Source of the DNA: JAFEDN01 sp965651935
GTDB lineage: Bacteria > Pseudomonadota > Gammaproteobacteria > Coxiellales > Coxiellaceae
Direction of reading: 5' to 3'
Assembly: GCA_965651935.1 (NCBI GenBank)
Contig: CBFGTC010000007.1
Span: 15,192 to 79,191 of the forward strand
DNA length: 64,000 bases
Positions 19,011-27,131 of the stretch are shown here, piece by piece; the first letter of the stretch is position 1, and every line of letters starts with the position of its first letter. A program made the position numbers and the translations under genes. The notes under the pieces are model-generated. The model was given only the letters and a program-made list of their open reading frames with translations, was not told the origin of the DNA and made no database searches.

Positions 19011-19054
19011 CCCCACAATTCCCCACATTGTACCACTATTCTTTTGCTTCGCAA
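19011..19054 (-). promoter_or_regulatory. mraZ (dcw) promoter with three MraZ boxes
   Basis: Minus strand: -35 TTGCGA (19049-19054), 16-bp spacer, -10 TACAAT (19027-19032). Overlapping and just downstream are three pentamers with 10-bp period: TGGTA (19031-19035), TGGGG (19021-19025) and TGGGG (19011-19015), each separated by 5 bp. TGGGN repeats with 5-bp spacers are the known MraZ operator in E. coli and other bacteria, so autorepression is expected. Confidence 0.8.
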
Positions 19055-19237
19055 CTTCATTTTGGCCAAAAAATATGTAAGCCAAACTGTATGCATTAAA
19101 CGATTACTGTATTGCCGCCTTTTAATAATCTAATTAAAATGAAAATCATGAGATTACCTATAGGGATATTCGGGCTTTGCGCGCGCGCCGCTGTTGTTCG
19201 CAATAAAATGGAATTGTGGGATAAAAGTCTTTTTTAT

Positions 19238-19309
19238 TAGGGTCTGTTGACATTTCGCCGTCATTGCTTCGCTTCGCTCGCAATGACGGCGAAATGTCAA
19301 CAGACCCTA
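19238..19309. repeat. 30-bp perfect inverted repeat (MITE-like element)
   Basis: Arms 19238-19267 and 19280-19309 are exact reverse complements beginning TAGGGTCTGTTGACATTT, separated by a 12-nt loop of TTCGC-type repeats. The arm ends (GGGTCTGTTGACA) resemble insertion-sequence termini and TA dinucleotides flank both ends, but no transposase is present. It may be a miniature inverted-repeat element or a strong bidirectional hairpin. Confidence 0.85.
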
Positions 19310-19337
19310 GCTAACTATAAATAAAGAAGCAAGTCTA

Positions 19338-19358
19338 AGTCTTGTCCAATACAAGACT
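19338..19358 (-). terminator. Possible weak terminator downstream of yajQ
   Basis: Perfect 8-bp stem AGTCTTGT / ACAAGACT with a 5-nt loop, about 75 bp past the yajQ stop. Downstream on the minus strand is only a weak T-rich stretch, so termination efficiency is doubtful. Confidence 0.3.
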
Positions 19359-19432
19359 ATTGCTTTTAAAGGAGCAAAACAAGTTAAAGTAGTCTCAGAA
19401 AGTTACCCACGCTGCTTGCCAATGAGACAGAA

Positions 19433-19915
19433 TTAATCGCGAAAGTTACTGAATTGCAACGGTAACTGGAAATCCTGTTTTCGAAGCAAGGCAATCGCCG
19501 CTTGTAAATCATCTTTTTTAGCGCCAGTGACTCTGACTTGATCTCCTAAAATAGAAGCCTGGATTTTTAATTTACTTTCTTTTAAGAATTTCACTATCTT
19601 TTTAGCTATCTCACTATTGATGCCTTTTTGCATTGTCACTTTTTGTTCAGCAACCTTACCTGAAATGACCGGCGTCTCCGTTTTTATATGAGCCAAATCC
19701 ACATTTCGCTTAATGAATTTTTTTTTCAGAATATCCATCATTTGATCAAGCTGAAACTCACTTTCAGCCTTCAGTGTAATATCGGAATCTTTCAAAACAA
19801 ATAAAGCGTCAACCCCCTTAAAATCAAAGCGGGTAGCAATTTCTCGATTTGATTGATCAATGGCATTAGCCAGCTCATGTAAATTTAACTCACAAACGAC
19901 GTCAAAACTGGGCAT
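19433..19915 (-). CDS. yajQ: YajQ family nucleotide-binding protein
   Basis: Member of the UPF0234/YajQ family, small cytoplasmic proteins with two RNA-recognition-like folds; some homologues bind cyclic di-GMP, others GTP/ATP or tRNA. The 160 residues begin MPSFDVVCELNLHELANAID and contain the typical TRFDFKGV and VSGKVAEQKVTMQKGINSEIAKKI segments, ending LPLQFSNFRD. Monocistronic in appearance; function in this organism is uncertain. Confidence 0.92.
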   Translation of the reverse strand: MPSFDVVCELNLHELANAIDQSNREIATRFDFKGVDALFVLKDSDITLKAESEFQLDQMMDILKKKFIKRNVDLAHIKTETPVISGKVAEQKVTMQKGINSEIAKKIVKFLKESKLKIQASILGDQVRVTGAKKDDLQAAIALLRKQDFQLPLQFSNFRD

Positions 19916-20097
19916 AAAAACTCCGCATTAAAAATGTAATCAGAAAAAACTATAATGCTTCGAGTTGAGTGAGTTTTCAAGACTTTAGACCCTAATTTCA
20001 AAGCGACAGAAAAATAACCGCAATCCGTTTATCTCATTGATATTTAAAGAAAAATTTTCACCACAACCACAACCACCCCCACCAATTATCAAATCAT

Positions 20098-20126
20098 TTG
20101 ACTCAAAATCAATAAGTTAGTATAAT
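20098..20126 (+). promoter_or_regulatory. Near-consensus sigma70 promoter upstream of the 60-aa gene
   Basis: -35 TTGACT (20098-20103), 17-bp spacer, -10 TATAAT (20121-20126). The start codon served lies at 20245, giving a leader of about 110 nt if used. The 19916-20097 part of the gap holds only a C-rich tract (20060-20085) and nothing else recognised. Confidence 0.6.
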
Positions 20127-20171
20127 AAGAATTCAGAAATTCATAAAACATGATTTAAAATAATTATTTTA

Positions 20172-20204
20172 GTTAAGATTTTCTTAAGAAATGAACTGTA
20201 AAAT
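20172..20204 (+). promoter_or_regulatory. PmrA-box-like element and -10 upstream of the 60-aa gene
   Basis: GTTAAGATTTTCTTAAGAAA (20172-20191) has TTAA half-sites at 11-bp spacing. It is followed by 7 nt and TAAAAT (20199-20204). The same arrangement, box plus 7 nt plus TAAAAT, precedes the 662-residue orphan at 27132-27164. In Legionella and Coxiella the response regulator PmrA binds tandem cTTAATatT half-sites of this period upstream of Dot/Icm genes and effectors. Confidence 0.5.
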
Positions 20205-20244
20205 TAAGTTTAATTCTCAGAATTAACCTTTTTTGGAGAAAAAA

Positions 20245-20427
20245 ATGAGCGATTTAACAAGTCAAAGCATATTTAGCGATAATGTAGCTAAAATGATTAT
20301 CAATATGGGAGAAAAACGTTCCCTTGAGTCTTCCAAACTATTCACCAGCCAATTGGATAATTTGATGTTACACGAGGGCTTAGTTCAAAATAAAGGTTTT
20401 TCAACCGAAAATTCATACTCTTTATAA
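20245..20427 (+). CDS. Small orphan protein, 60 aa
   Basis: Unrecognised small protein starting MSDLTSQSIFSDNVAKMI. The ATG at 20245 is preceded by GGAG with 6-nt spacing; an in-frame TTG at 20233 is rejected. The product is polar, Ser/Leu/Asn-rich, with no signal peptide or membrane span, and ends STENSYSL. Support for being real comes from its surroundings: a near-consensus promoter, a second PmrA-like promoter, a good ribosome site and a strong intrinsic terminator within 15 bp of the stop. It could be a small effector or regulator; alternatively the transcript itself could act as an sRNA. Confidence 0.65.
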   Translation: MSDLTSQSIFSDNVAKMIINMGEKRSLESSKLFTSQLDNLMLHEGLVQNKGFSTENSYSL

Positions 20428-20439
20428 ATTCTAGATTAA

Positions 20440-20478
20440 CAATTCCCATGAAGTCTTTCATGGGAATTGCGCTTTTTC
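20440..20478 (+). terminator. Rho-independent terminator of the 60-aa gene
   Basis: Perfect 13-bp stem CAATTCCCATGAA / TTCATGGGAATTG with a 4-nt loop, followed by CGCTTTTTC. It lies between the small gene and the convergent L,D-transpeptidase gene. On the opposite strand the tail is poor, so termination is mainly in the plus direction. Confidence 0.88.
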
Positions 20479-20496
20479 TAAATAACTTAAAATTAA

Positions 20497-21057
20497 CTAA
20501 TAAGACGTCACCAAAACTTTGGTGCCAATATTAATAAAACTCTCCGATAACCATCTCGCTGACGGTGTCGTTACCCGTACACAACCGTGACTGGAATTCA
20601 TCAACGATAATTGAGGAGACCCGTGTATCGCAGCGCCCCCATTGAAAAACATACAATAAGGCATTTGCGCACCGCCCCCTTTATCTAATGGGAAAGTTTT
20701 GGAAATGCAGGAACTATCTCCTTTGCGAAAAACCCGGTACTTGCCATTAGCAGTCAGACAAGGCTCATTCAATTCTGCACAAAAACTGGCTCCCCCGTTG
20801 GCCCGACCAAAACCCATTAATTGCCCTTGTCCATTGTAAGCCGCCCACTGCCTTGCCCGAGGACTAAAAACAAATACTTTTTCACCAGTAGATTTGATAC
20901 TTTTAGGCAAAATCAGCGGATCGTTGTATTGGTCTCGCCAGATAATTCCCATACCAACGACATCATCATAACGATTCATTGTGCTGTTAAAGGCAAACAT
21001 CGGAGTGTTGATCACCCCCAAAAAAACTGTTAAAGCGACCTTAGATAATATTTTCAT
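20497..21057 (-). CDS. L,D-transpeptidase (YkuD domain), EnhA-like, exported
   Basis: Predicted periplasmic enzyme forming L,D-cross-links or attaching proteins to peptidoglycan. A signal peptide spans about 1-22. The YkuD catalytic signature is complete: His145 in IHGSP, then SHGCVR with nucleophile Cys159. Two further Cys pairs could form disulfides. The ATG is preceded by a strong AAGGAGG. Legionella EnhA-type proteins share this size and domain, but the specific orthology is inferred. It appears to be transcribed alone, convergent with the 60-aa gene. Confidence 0.9.
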   Translation of the reverse strand: MKILSKVALTVFLGVINTPMFAFNSTMNRYDDVVGMGIIWRDQYNDPLILPKSIKSTGEKVFVFSPRARQWAAYNGQGQLMGFGRANGGASFCAELNEPCLTANGKYRVFRKGDSSCISKTFPLDKGGGAQMPYCMFFNGGAAIHGSPQLSLMNSSHGCVRVTTPSARWLSESFINIGTKVLVTSY

Positions 21058-21170
21058 TTGACCTCCTTTTCTTCACATGAATTACCATCTGTTGTTAAAT
21101 ATAGTACAGATTATGTAAAATTTTAATACTAAAACTAATTTAAATTTGATCAAAAGAAAATAACAGTGGT

Positions 21171-21860
21171 TTATAAACCCAACTTTGATTTGATAAAAGG
21201 AATGGTAATTCTGTGTTTAGAAATCATGGCTTCTTTATCTAAAACTTCTAACGCACAAAATAATTCATTCATCTTTCTAGGATAATGATGCAATAAAAAA
21301 TTTCCGGCTTCGTCCGACAATTCCAAACCCCTTCGAGAGGCGCGCATTTGCAAGGCAGCTAATTTATGCTCATCATTTAAATTTTGAATATTAAATACCA
21401 AAAAAGAACGCAAACGCGAGGCCAAATCAGGAAGCTGGCAATTGAGCGCTATTGGCGGATATAACGCACTCAACAACAAACGAGCACCTAACTCGCGACA
21501 ACGATTATAAAAATTAAATAAAGAGATTTCCCATTGAATATCGCCTAATACAGCATCAATATTATCGATACAAATTAAAGAAAGATATTCCATATTAGCA
21601 AAAACTTCTGGTCGCAAAGCGGGCTGAGCCAAATCCAAATAGATACATTGATGGGCTTCACAATGATGGCAGCAAGCTTGTAATAAATGCGATTTCCCAG
21701 ATCCCGATGGACCACAAAGAAAAACCAGGCGTTCACCTTGATTATTAGAAAAATTAATTAAGTGCTTTACTAATATCGCATTATTCCCTACATAAAAATT
21801 TGAAAAAGTCGCCTCATCGGACAACTCCAAACCTAAAGTCAATTGCTGACCGAGCTTCAT
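21171..21860 (-). CDS. hda: DnaA-related protein Hda (regulatory inactivation of DnaA)
   Basis: AAA+ protein that, with the DNA-loaded beta clamp, stimulates DnaA-ATP hydrolysis to prevent re-initiation. The N-terminal QLTLGLEL is a clamp-binding-type motif; then come a Walker A GPSGSGKS (about 50-57) and a Walker B LICIDNID. Length is 229. The ATG at 21860 overlaps the stop of the DUF2066 gene (ATGA), supporting this start over a TTG four codons upstream. Pairing with DUF2066 and divergence from purM are common in gammaproteobacteria. Confidence 0.92.
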   Translation of the reverse strand: MKLGQQLTLGLELSDEATFSNFYVGNNAILVKHLINFSNNQGERLVFLCGPSGSGKSHLLQACCHHCEAHQCIYLDLAQPALRPEVFANMEYLSLICIDNIDAVLGDIQWEISLFNFYNRCRELGARLLLSALYPPIALNCQLPDLASRLRSFLVFNIQNLNDEHKLAALQMRASRRGLELSDEAGNFLLHHYPRKMNELFCALEVLDKEAMISKHRITIPFIKSKLGL

Positions 21861-22831
21861 TGAGCCCGCCAATGAAAAGTTAGCAAAGCTGACGTATCAC
21901 TTACCAAATTAAAATGGGGATTTATAGCCATGGCTTGTTTGAATGCATCAGAACCCTCTCCTGCTGCTGTCACCTGTATTAATACCCCATGACTTCCAAT
22001 ATCTTGAACATAGAGGCCTAAAACCGGATGCAATTGCTTAATAGTTTGAAGCAGATTTTGATAATCCGTTAATTGCGAAATACCCAACACCGCCACCCAA
22101 AAAGTATTGCCAGTTTTTTGATCAAGATGAATACTCAATTGACTGGCCAAAATATCTGCCAATTTATTTACTGCTTCGCGCAGCACCTCTTCTTGAGAGC
22201 CATTGCTGCTCCACTGCCAAGTTTGAGTATTCCAAACTAACAACCAATCCCCCAGCCAATTCGCATTATTGGCAGGATCAGGCCTGAGGTTACCTGAAAG
22301 AACTACCGGCGTATGATAAGTTTCGCCCAATTTTTCTAAAGCAGCCTGGTTTGAAGCGGAGGAAGGCTCAATCGGTATATTAGGAAAAACCAAAGGTAAG
22401 CCACGTTGATTCCCTACGCTTTGTAGCAACGGCATTAATGCATCAAGGTTCGCTATATTCAGTATGATAAGACTGGATGGACGCTCCGAAATCCATACTG
22501 GTTGCTGAGCTTCAATCAACAAATTGATCAGGGCGCGCTGATCAAAAGTGACAATTAAATTATTGTCTACATAACTATACTTTTGGACATATCTATCTAC
22601 CAAAGCAATTTGTTTTTGTATTTCCGGGACAGTGATAATACGTGAATTGCCGGACAGCTTAATCAACACTTGCTCAAACGCTTTCTCTAGCGCAGGGTGT
22701 AAATCCACTGCGGATTGACTGGGTACGGTCACATTACCGATATTAAATCCCTGCGGAGCCACCGCCGCCCAGCTCAAAGAGCTATAAAAAATAAACAATC
22801 CTGTCAAAATGACGAAAAAACGTTCAAACAT
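21857..22831 (-). CDS. DUF2066 domain-containing exported protein
   Basis: 324 residues with an N-terminal signal peptide (about 1-22, ending SLSWA-A). The body carries the DUF2066 pattern beginning with NIGNVTVPSQS, with LEKAFEQVLIKLSGN and a VQKYSY segment. Function is unknown; homologues sit between purM and hda in many gammaproteobacteria, as here. The stop overlaps the hda start by 4 bp, so the two are coupled. Confidence 0.88.
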   Translation of the reverse strand: MFERFFVILTGLFIFYSSLSWAAVAPQGFNIGNVTVPSQSAVDLHPALEKAFEQVLIKLSGNSRIITVPEIQKQIALVDRYVQKYSYVDNNLIVTFDQRALINLLIEAQQPVWISERPSSLIILNIANLDALMPLLQSVGNQRGLPLVFPNIPIEPSSASNQAALEKLGETYHTPVVLSGNLRPDPANNANWLGDWLLVWNTQTWQWSSNGSQEEVLREAVNKLADILASQLSIHLDQKTGNTFWVAVLGISQLTDYQNLLQTIKQLHPVLGLYVQDIGSHGVLIQVTAAGEGSDAFKQAMAINPHFNLVSDTSALLTFHWRAQ

Positions 22832-22851
22832 AGTTTATTGTACCACAATTT

Positions 22852-22860
22852 TGGTATAAG
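22852..22860 (+). promoter_or_regulatory. Extended -10 element for purM
   Basis: TGGTATAAG matches an extended -10 (TGn plus TATAAT-like). No good -35 is seen. It lies 10 nt before the purM ATG, implying a very short or absent leader. Confidence 0.4.
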
Positions 22861-22870
22861 ATTTTCAACC

Positions 22871-23905
22871 ATGAATGATAAATCCCTTAACTATAAGAAA
22901 GCCGGCGTTGACATTGAACAAGCCAACGCCCTCGTAAAAGACATACGCCAGATTGCGAACCGCACCCACCGCCCAGGTATGCTTGGCGGCATCGGCGGTT
23001 TTGGGGCTCTATTTGAAATCCCCTCTGGCTACCGCCAGCCAGTTTTAGTTTCCGGAACTGATGGCGTAGGCACCAAACTTAAGTTAGCCATTGAAATGAA
23101 AAAACACGACACCATTGGCATCGACTTGGTAGCCATGTGCGTAAATGACGTGGCTTGCTTAGGCGCGGAACCGTTATTTTTTTTAGATTATTTTGCTACC
23201 GGGCATCTCAATTCCAGTCAAGCCCGCGATATTATCGCTGGAATTGGCAAAGGCTGTGAAATAGCCAAAGCCGCACTGATCGGGGGAGAAACAGCGGAAA
23301 TGCCGGGCATGTATCAAAATGACGATTATGATTTAGCCGGTTTTTGTGTTGGCGTGGTTGAAAAAGATCAAATTATAGATGGCCGCCTAGTGCAAGCAGG
23401 TGATACGCTTTTAGCTGTGGCCTCCTCGGGTCCGCACTCCAATGGATACTCTTTAATACGCAAAGTATTGGAACAATCCCAAACCTCATTAGACTCCTCT
23501 TTTGGTGAGACTACTCTGGGCGAAGTCTTATTGACTCCAACCCGAATTTATACTCCCCTCTTACAGAAATTGAAGGCTACCCTACCAGTACACGCCATCG
23601 CTCACATTACCGGGGGAGGACTGATCGATAACTTGCCTCGGGTGATGCCATCCTTCACCAAAGCCGTCATCTATCGTCAAAGCTGGGTTCTACCTGAAAT
23701 TTTCCAATGGCTTCAGCGCCAAGGTCAAATTGATGCTATGGAAATGTTTAAGGCATTTAATATGGGAGTGGGTCTGATTATTTGCGTTCCACCCTCCCAC
23801 ACTGACACGGCTTTAGAAATAATTCATTCCAGCGGTGAAACTGGATGGGTAATAGGGGAAATTCAAAAAGCTTTTGAAACATCTCCCAGCTTGGATTGGC
23901 AATGA
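22871..23905 (+). CDS. purM: Phosphoribosylformylglycinamidine cyclo-ligase PurM
   Basis: Cytoplasmic AIR synthetase, fifth step of purine synthesis, ATP-dependent. The 344 residues begin MNDKSLNYKKAGVDIEQAN, aligning with the E. coli start. An in-frame upstream extension is rejected because it would run into the divergent DUF2066 gene. Motifs include GTDGVGTKLKLA, MCVNDV, GGETAEMPGMY and HITGGGLIDNLPRV. No Shine-Dalgarno is evident; the -10 lies 10 nt before the ATG. It is coupled to purN through an ATGA overlap. Confidence 0.97.
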   Translation: MNDKSLNYKKAGVDIEQANALVKDIRQIANRTHRPGMLGGIGGFGALFEIPSGYRQPVLVSGTDGVGTKLKLAIEMKKHDTIGIDLVAMCVNDVACLGAEPLFFLDYFATGHLNSSQARDIIAGIGKGCEIAKAALIGGETAEMPGMYQNDDYDLAGFCVGVVEKDQIIDGRLVQAGDTLLAVASSGPHSNGYSLIRKVLEQSQTSLDSSFGETTLGEVLLTPTRIYTPLLQKLKATLPVHAIAHITGGGLIDNLPRVMPSFTKAVIYRQSWVLPEIFQWLQRQGQIDAMEMFKAFNMGVGLIICVPPSHTDTALEIIHSSGETGWVIGEIQKAFETSPSLDWQ

Positions 23906-24492
23906 CGCTACCAATCGTTGTCTTAATCTCAGGAAATGGATCAAACTTGCAAGCCATTATTGATGCCTCTCGCAAAGATTTGGCAGTAGAAATACGCGCC
24001 GTCATTAGTAGCCGAAGTGACGTCAAGGGATTACAAAGAGCGGAACAAGCTGGAATTCCCGCGCACGTTATTAAAAACGAAATCGGTCTTGTGGAACTGA
24101 TTGACAGCTATAGTCCTCAAATCCTTGTTTTAGCAGGTTATATGCGCCGACTCTCTCCGAAGTTTGTACAACATTATGCCGGACGAATCATTAACATCCA
24201 TCCGTCATTGTTACCAAAATATCCTGGATTGGACACTCACAAGAGAGTATTACAAGCGCGAGAGGAACAACACGGAGTCACTATTCATTTTGTCACTGAA
24301 GAAGTCGATGCCGGCCCGATTATTTGTCAGGCTCAACTGAATATTGATGCACAGGATACAGAAGAGACGCTGAAAACTCGAATCCATGCTTTAGAACATC
24401 AATTATACCCCCAAGTTTTATCCTGGTTAGCAGCAGGCCGGTTAAAATTAAATCCAAATGGACAGGTTATTTTGGATGGCAAGCTTATCTAA
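23902..24492 (+). CDS. purN: Phosphoribosylglycinamide formyltransferase PurN
   Basis: Folate-dependent GAR transformylase, third step of purine synthesis. The start ATG overlaps the purM TGA. N-terminal LISGNGSNLQAI is the phosphate-binding loop. The catalytic Asn/His lie in NIHPSLLPKYPGLDTH and the Asp in EEVDAGPII. Length 196 is usual. A palindrome, AAGCTTA-TC-TAAGCTT (24481-24496), spans the stop codon. Confidence 0.96.
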   Translation: MTLPIVVLISGNGSNLQAIIDASRKDLAVEIRAVISSRSDVKGLQRAEQAGIPAHVIKNEIGLVELIDSYSPQILVLAGYMRRLSPKFVQHYAGRIINIHPSLLPKYPGLDTHKRVLQAREEQHGVTIHFVTEEVDAGPIICQAQLNIDAQDTEETLKTRIHALEHQLYPQVLSWLAAGRLKLNPNGQVILDGKLI

Positions 24493-24660
24493 GCTTAGGG
24501 TAAAGTTCCAGCAAAAACTGGATATTTACAATAAGCTTCAAAATCTCATTGATGTCATTAAAACTTAAACGAGTATAACTGACTCAAGCTGAAAACAGTG
24601 GATATCCCGTAAAAAATGCATTATACTAAACAAAACCTTTATTCTTTAAAAGGACAGGTT

Positions 24661-24993
24661 ATGGTCAAGTCAGAATTAATTCAAAAACTGTCTAACTGCC
24701 AAAATAGTCTACTATTGAAAGACATTGAAACGGCGGTTAACCATATTTTGGACCGCATGAGTGATAGTTTAAGCCAAGGGGACCGCATCGAAATCCGCGG
24801 TTTCGGCAGCTTTGCGCCACGGTATCGCCCTCCCCGCCGCGCCCACAATCCCAGAACAGGTGAACGGGTTTTCACCAACGCCAAATACACTCCGCATTTT
24901 AAACCTGGCAAAGAAATGCGCGAACGCGTCGACCAAAGCAAATCTCAATGGCCACTTAAAGAAACCTCTTCGGAACCGGATGACGACGAATAA
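24661..24993 (+). CDS. ihfB: Integration host factor beta subunit
   Basis: HU/IHF-family nucleoid protein that binds and bends DNA with IhfA. From MVKSELIQKLS (ribosome site AAAGGACAGG) the product has 110 residues. The diagnostic arm segment is IEIRGFGSFAPRYRPPR, followed by NPRTGERV and HFKPGKEMRERV. A longer in-frame start at 24616 overlaps a candidate -10 (TATACT, 24622-24627) and is rejected. The acidic C-terminal extension (EPDDDE) is longer than in E. coli. E. coli-type linkage to rpsA is not seen here. Confidence 0.93.
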   Translation: MVKSELIQKLSNCQNSLLLKDIETAVNHILDRMSDSLSQGDRIEIRGFGSFAPRYRPPRRAHNPRTGERVFTNAKYTPHFKPGKEMRERVDQSKSQWPLKETSSEPDDDE

Positions 24994-25072
24994 GGAATCA
25001 GTATATTTAATTAATTTTTATCGTTATTACACAAAAACAAAATCATTACGCCACTCTAAGAGCGATTAAAAT

Positions 25073-27061
25073 TTATAAGCTCAATCGCCGTATATTGTCC
25101 GCTTTTTTAACAAAATCATTAATGCTATCTAATAAAAATTCTGTATTCGTTTTTTTAGGTTTAAAAAAAGCATAACTTGAGACAAAACAGCCATAAGAAT
25201 AGGTTTTGATAATTTTATTGCCATGGAGTGATTCAAGATACATTGCTAATCTCTCCAAATTTTCTGAGGACTTGTTCATGTGATAATTGAATAACAATCG
25301 AAAAGTTGTCTGCAAATAATGCTGTTTTTGTTTCAAAACTTTAAGGGCTGCCTCAGAATGAAAATTGTTCATGCGAGTTTTTAAATTCTCAATTTGCTTG
25401 CTAAGATTGATCAATTCAATTGGAAACAGTTTATCGTGTTTACCTGCACTACCTTGAATCTGTTTGTTTTTGTTAATACTTTTTTTATTAACTTTGCTAT
25501 CTTTAATGTCTTTGCTTTTAAAAATGTAATTTTTAATTTTCCCATACCAGAAATTTTCAATAAATTTCTCAATATAATCAAGCAATTCCAAAGTGTTTAA
25601 TTTCCTGGATTCAGAAGCGCTAAACCAATTTTTCGTATAAAAAAAAGTTTTAACTGAGTCGTCAGTTTGCAAATTCTTAATTTTTTCTAACAATTGTTCA
25701 AGTCTATTAAAAAATTTTCCGGGCTCTTCTTGTTTCCTTTTTTTTGAAAAAATTACAATCAAATCAATATAAATTTCTTTTAAATATAAAATTTTCTTAT
25801 TTAAAATTTTTTTATACCCATCTGATAAGCCATTAGCCAATAAACGTTTTTTTAACTCTAACTCTAATATCTTATTAATAATTATTTTAAATAATAATGG
25901 AGTTTTGGGTGATGATTTATCAAACAGCAATTTATTATAAAATAAAGGTTCAAAATATCGAAAATAATATTTTTTGTCGCTTTCAGGCAAATATCCAAAA
26001 TACTCGATAATTTTACTATTTGGATACTTTTCATCTTTAAAAGAATAGATTTCAAAAAAAAACTTTTTCAAAGACTGACGCTCAGATATGAAGGAGTCTT
26101 TTTTATTATCTTTATCTTTATCTTTATCTATATCTTTATATAAATTATAGATATCCCTTAATAATTTATAACCCTCTTTAAAATTTTGTTCTGGTATATT
26201 CTTAAAAACTAGAAAAAAATATTTCGAATTAGTTTCAAATATTTTTCCTAAATAATCTAAAATATTTTTTCTTACTTCATTTGGAGATAATTTCAAATAT
26301 GATGATATTTTAGTATAAGAGTCGTTTAAAAATTTATATTCTGGCGTATCGGTTTCAAATTCCCCCATGGTAAAAAAAATCGACCATAATAATTCGACAT
26401 CCTTTTTTGACTCGCCTATACATAATAGCTTATTCTTTTTTATAAATTCTTTAAATTTGGGCTTCGTATTATTTTTCAAAACTTTTAAAAAATTTTCTCG
26501 ATAAAATTGTTCGCGGTCCTTTATTATATAAGGTATTTCGCGCTGATTGTTATTTTGTTCAATGCCATCCATTAATAACTTGTTAAATTCTTCTTTATCA
26601 TGATACCATTTAGTGATTATGCAAGGTTTTATGCTTTTAAAAGCCAAAATAGCTTTAACCAAGTCCATATTCCCTAATAGCAATTGCTTAAGGGGGTATG
26701 GATCTCCCGTTGCGAGACAAGAACAAAACGTTTTATCTTTGAGATTTATTTTTCCTATTAAAGCTTTAATAAAATCTTTCTTTGAATAATTTTTAGCATT
26801 AAATGCATTTTGCAATAGTAAACTGGGCTCTGCAATTAAATTAATATTTTTCTGCGCCCACCACTGAAAGTGGTTATTGACAAATGGAGCCAAAAAAAAG
26901 GCGAGATTATATAACACAAATAAAACAGCCTGATCTATTTCATCATAAAAATAAAATATATTTGGAAAAGACACTTCATCAATTCTTGAGGTTCTGTTTT
27001 GTTTTATCTTTGAAAGAGATTCCAACGAAGGAAATGTCGTTAATACTTTTTCATCATTCAT
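25073..27061 (-). CDS. Orphan protein (662 aa), A/T-rich, effector-like
   Basis: No family recognised. The product is rich in Lys, Asn, Phe, Ile and Leu, with one hydrophobic stretch at about 38-57 and otherwise helical, possibly coiled-coil character. A charged run of Asp-Lys repeats (about 309-322) is encoded by a TTTATC hexamer repeated in tandem at 26111-26128. The ATG is preceded by GGAAG. Base composition is far more A/T-rich than ihfB and metQ on either side. A PmrA-like box lies 84 bp upstream. A secreted effector of an intracellular bacterium is plausible but not shown. Confidence 0.85.
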   Translation of the reverse strand: MNDEKVLTTFPSLESLSKIKQNRTSRIDEVSFPNIFYFYDEIDQAVLFVLYNLAFFLAPFVNNHFQWWAQKNINLIAEPSLLLQNAFNAKNYSKKDFIKALIGKINLKDKTFCSCLATGDPYPLKQLLLGNMDLVKAILAFKSIKPCIITKWYHDKEEFNKLLMDGIEQNNNQREIPYIIKDREQFYRENFLKVLKNNTKPKFKEFIKKNKLLCIGESKKDVELLWSIFFTMGEFETDTPEYKFLNDSYTKISSYLKLSPNEVRKNILDYLGKIFETNSKYFFLVFKNIPEQNFKEGYKLLRDIYNLYKDIDKDKDKDNKKDSFISERQSLKKFFFEIYSFKDEKYPNSKIIEYFGYLPESDKKYYFRYFEPLFYNKLLFDKSSPKTPLLFKIIINKILELELKKRLLANGLSDGYKKILNKKILYLKEIYIDLIVIFSKKRKQEEPGKFFNRLEQLLEKIKNLQTDDSVKTFFYTKNWFSASESRKLNTLELLDYIEKFIENFWYGKIKNYIFKSKDIKDSKVNKKSINKNKQIQGSAGKHDKLFPIELINLSKQIENLKTRMNNFHSEAALKVLKQKQHYLQTTFRLLFNYHMNKSSENLERLAMYLESLHGNKIIKTYSYGCFVSSYAFFKPKKTNTEFLLDSINDFVKKADNIRRLSL
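26111..26134. repeat. TTTATC hexanucleotide tandem repeat inside the 662-aa gene
   Basis: Three exact TTTATC units (26111-26128) followed by one variant TATATC (26129-26134). Being a multiple of three, copy-number change would lengthen the Asp-Lys run without shifting frame. Confidence 0.75.
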
Positions 27062-27131
27062 TTGTTTACTTCCATCTGTAATAGAGACAGTGTCAATTAA
27101 GATTTCATAAGGGTTAGATGATTTAACTTAC

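Larger units (their letters stand above)
19055..19432. other. Intergenic region between mraZ promoter and yajQ
   Basis: This gap holds the 30-bp inverted repeat at 19238-19309 and a small hairpin at 19338-19358. A 33-codon plus-strand reading frame (from ATG at 19139 to TAG at 19238) exists but has no ribosome site and stops at the edge of the inverted repeat, so it is not called as a gene. Nothing else recognisable is seen. Confidence 0.5.

Noticed and set aside
19139..19240. 33-codon plus-strand frame divergent from mraZ
   Set aside because: No ribosome site or promoter of its own and terminates at the inverted repeat; insufficient support.
24616..24660. Upstream start for ihfB adding 15 residues
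   Set aside because: The extension overlaps a candidate -10, lacks a ribosome site and is absent from the family; ATG 24661 has AAAGGACAGG.
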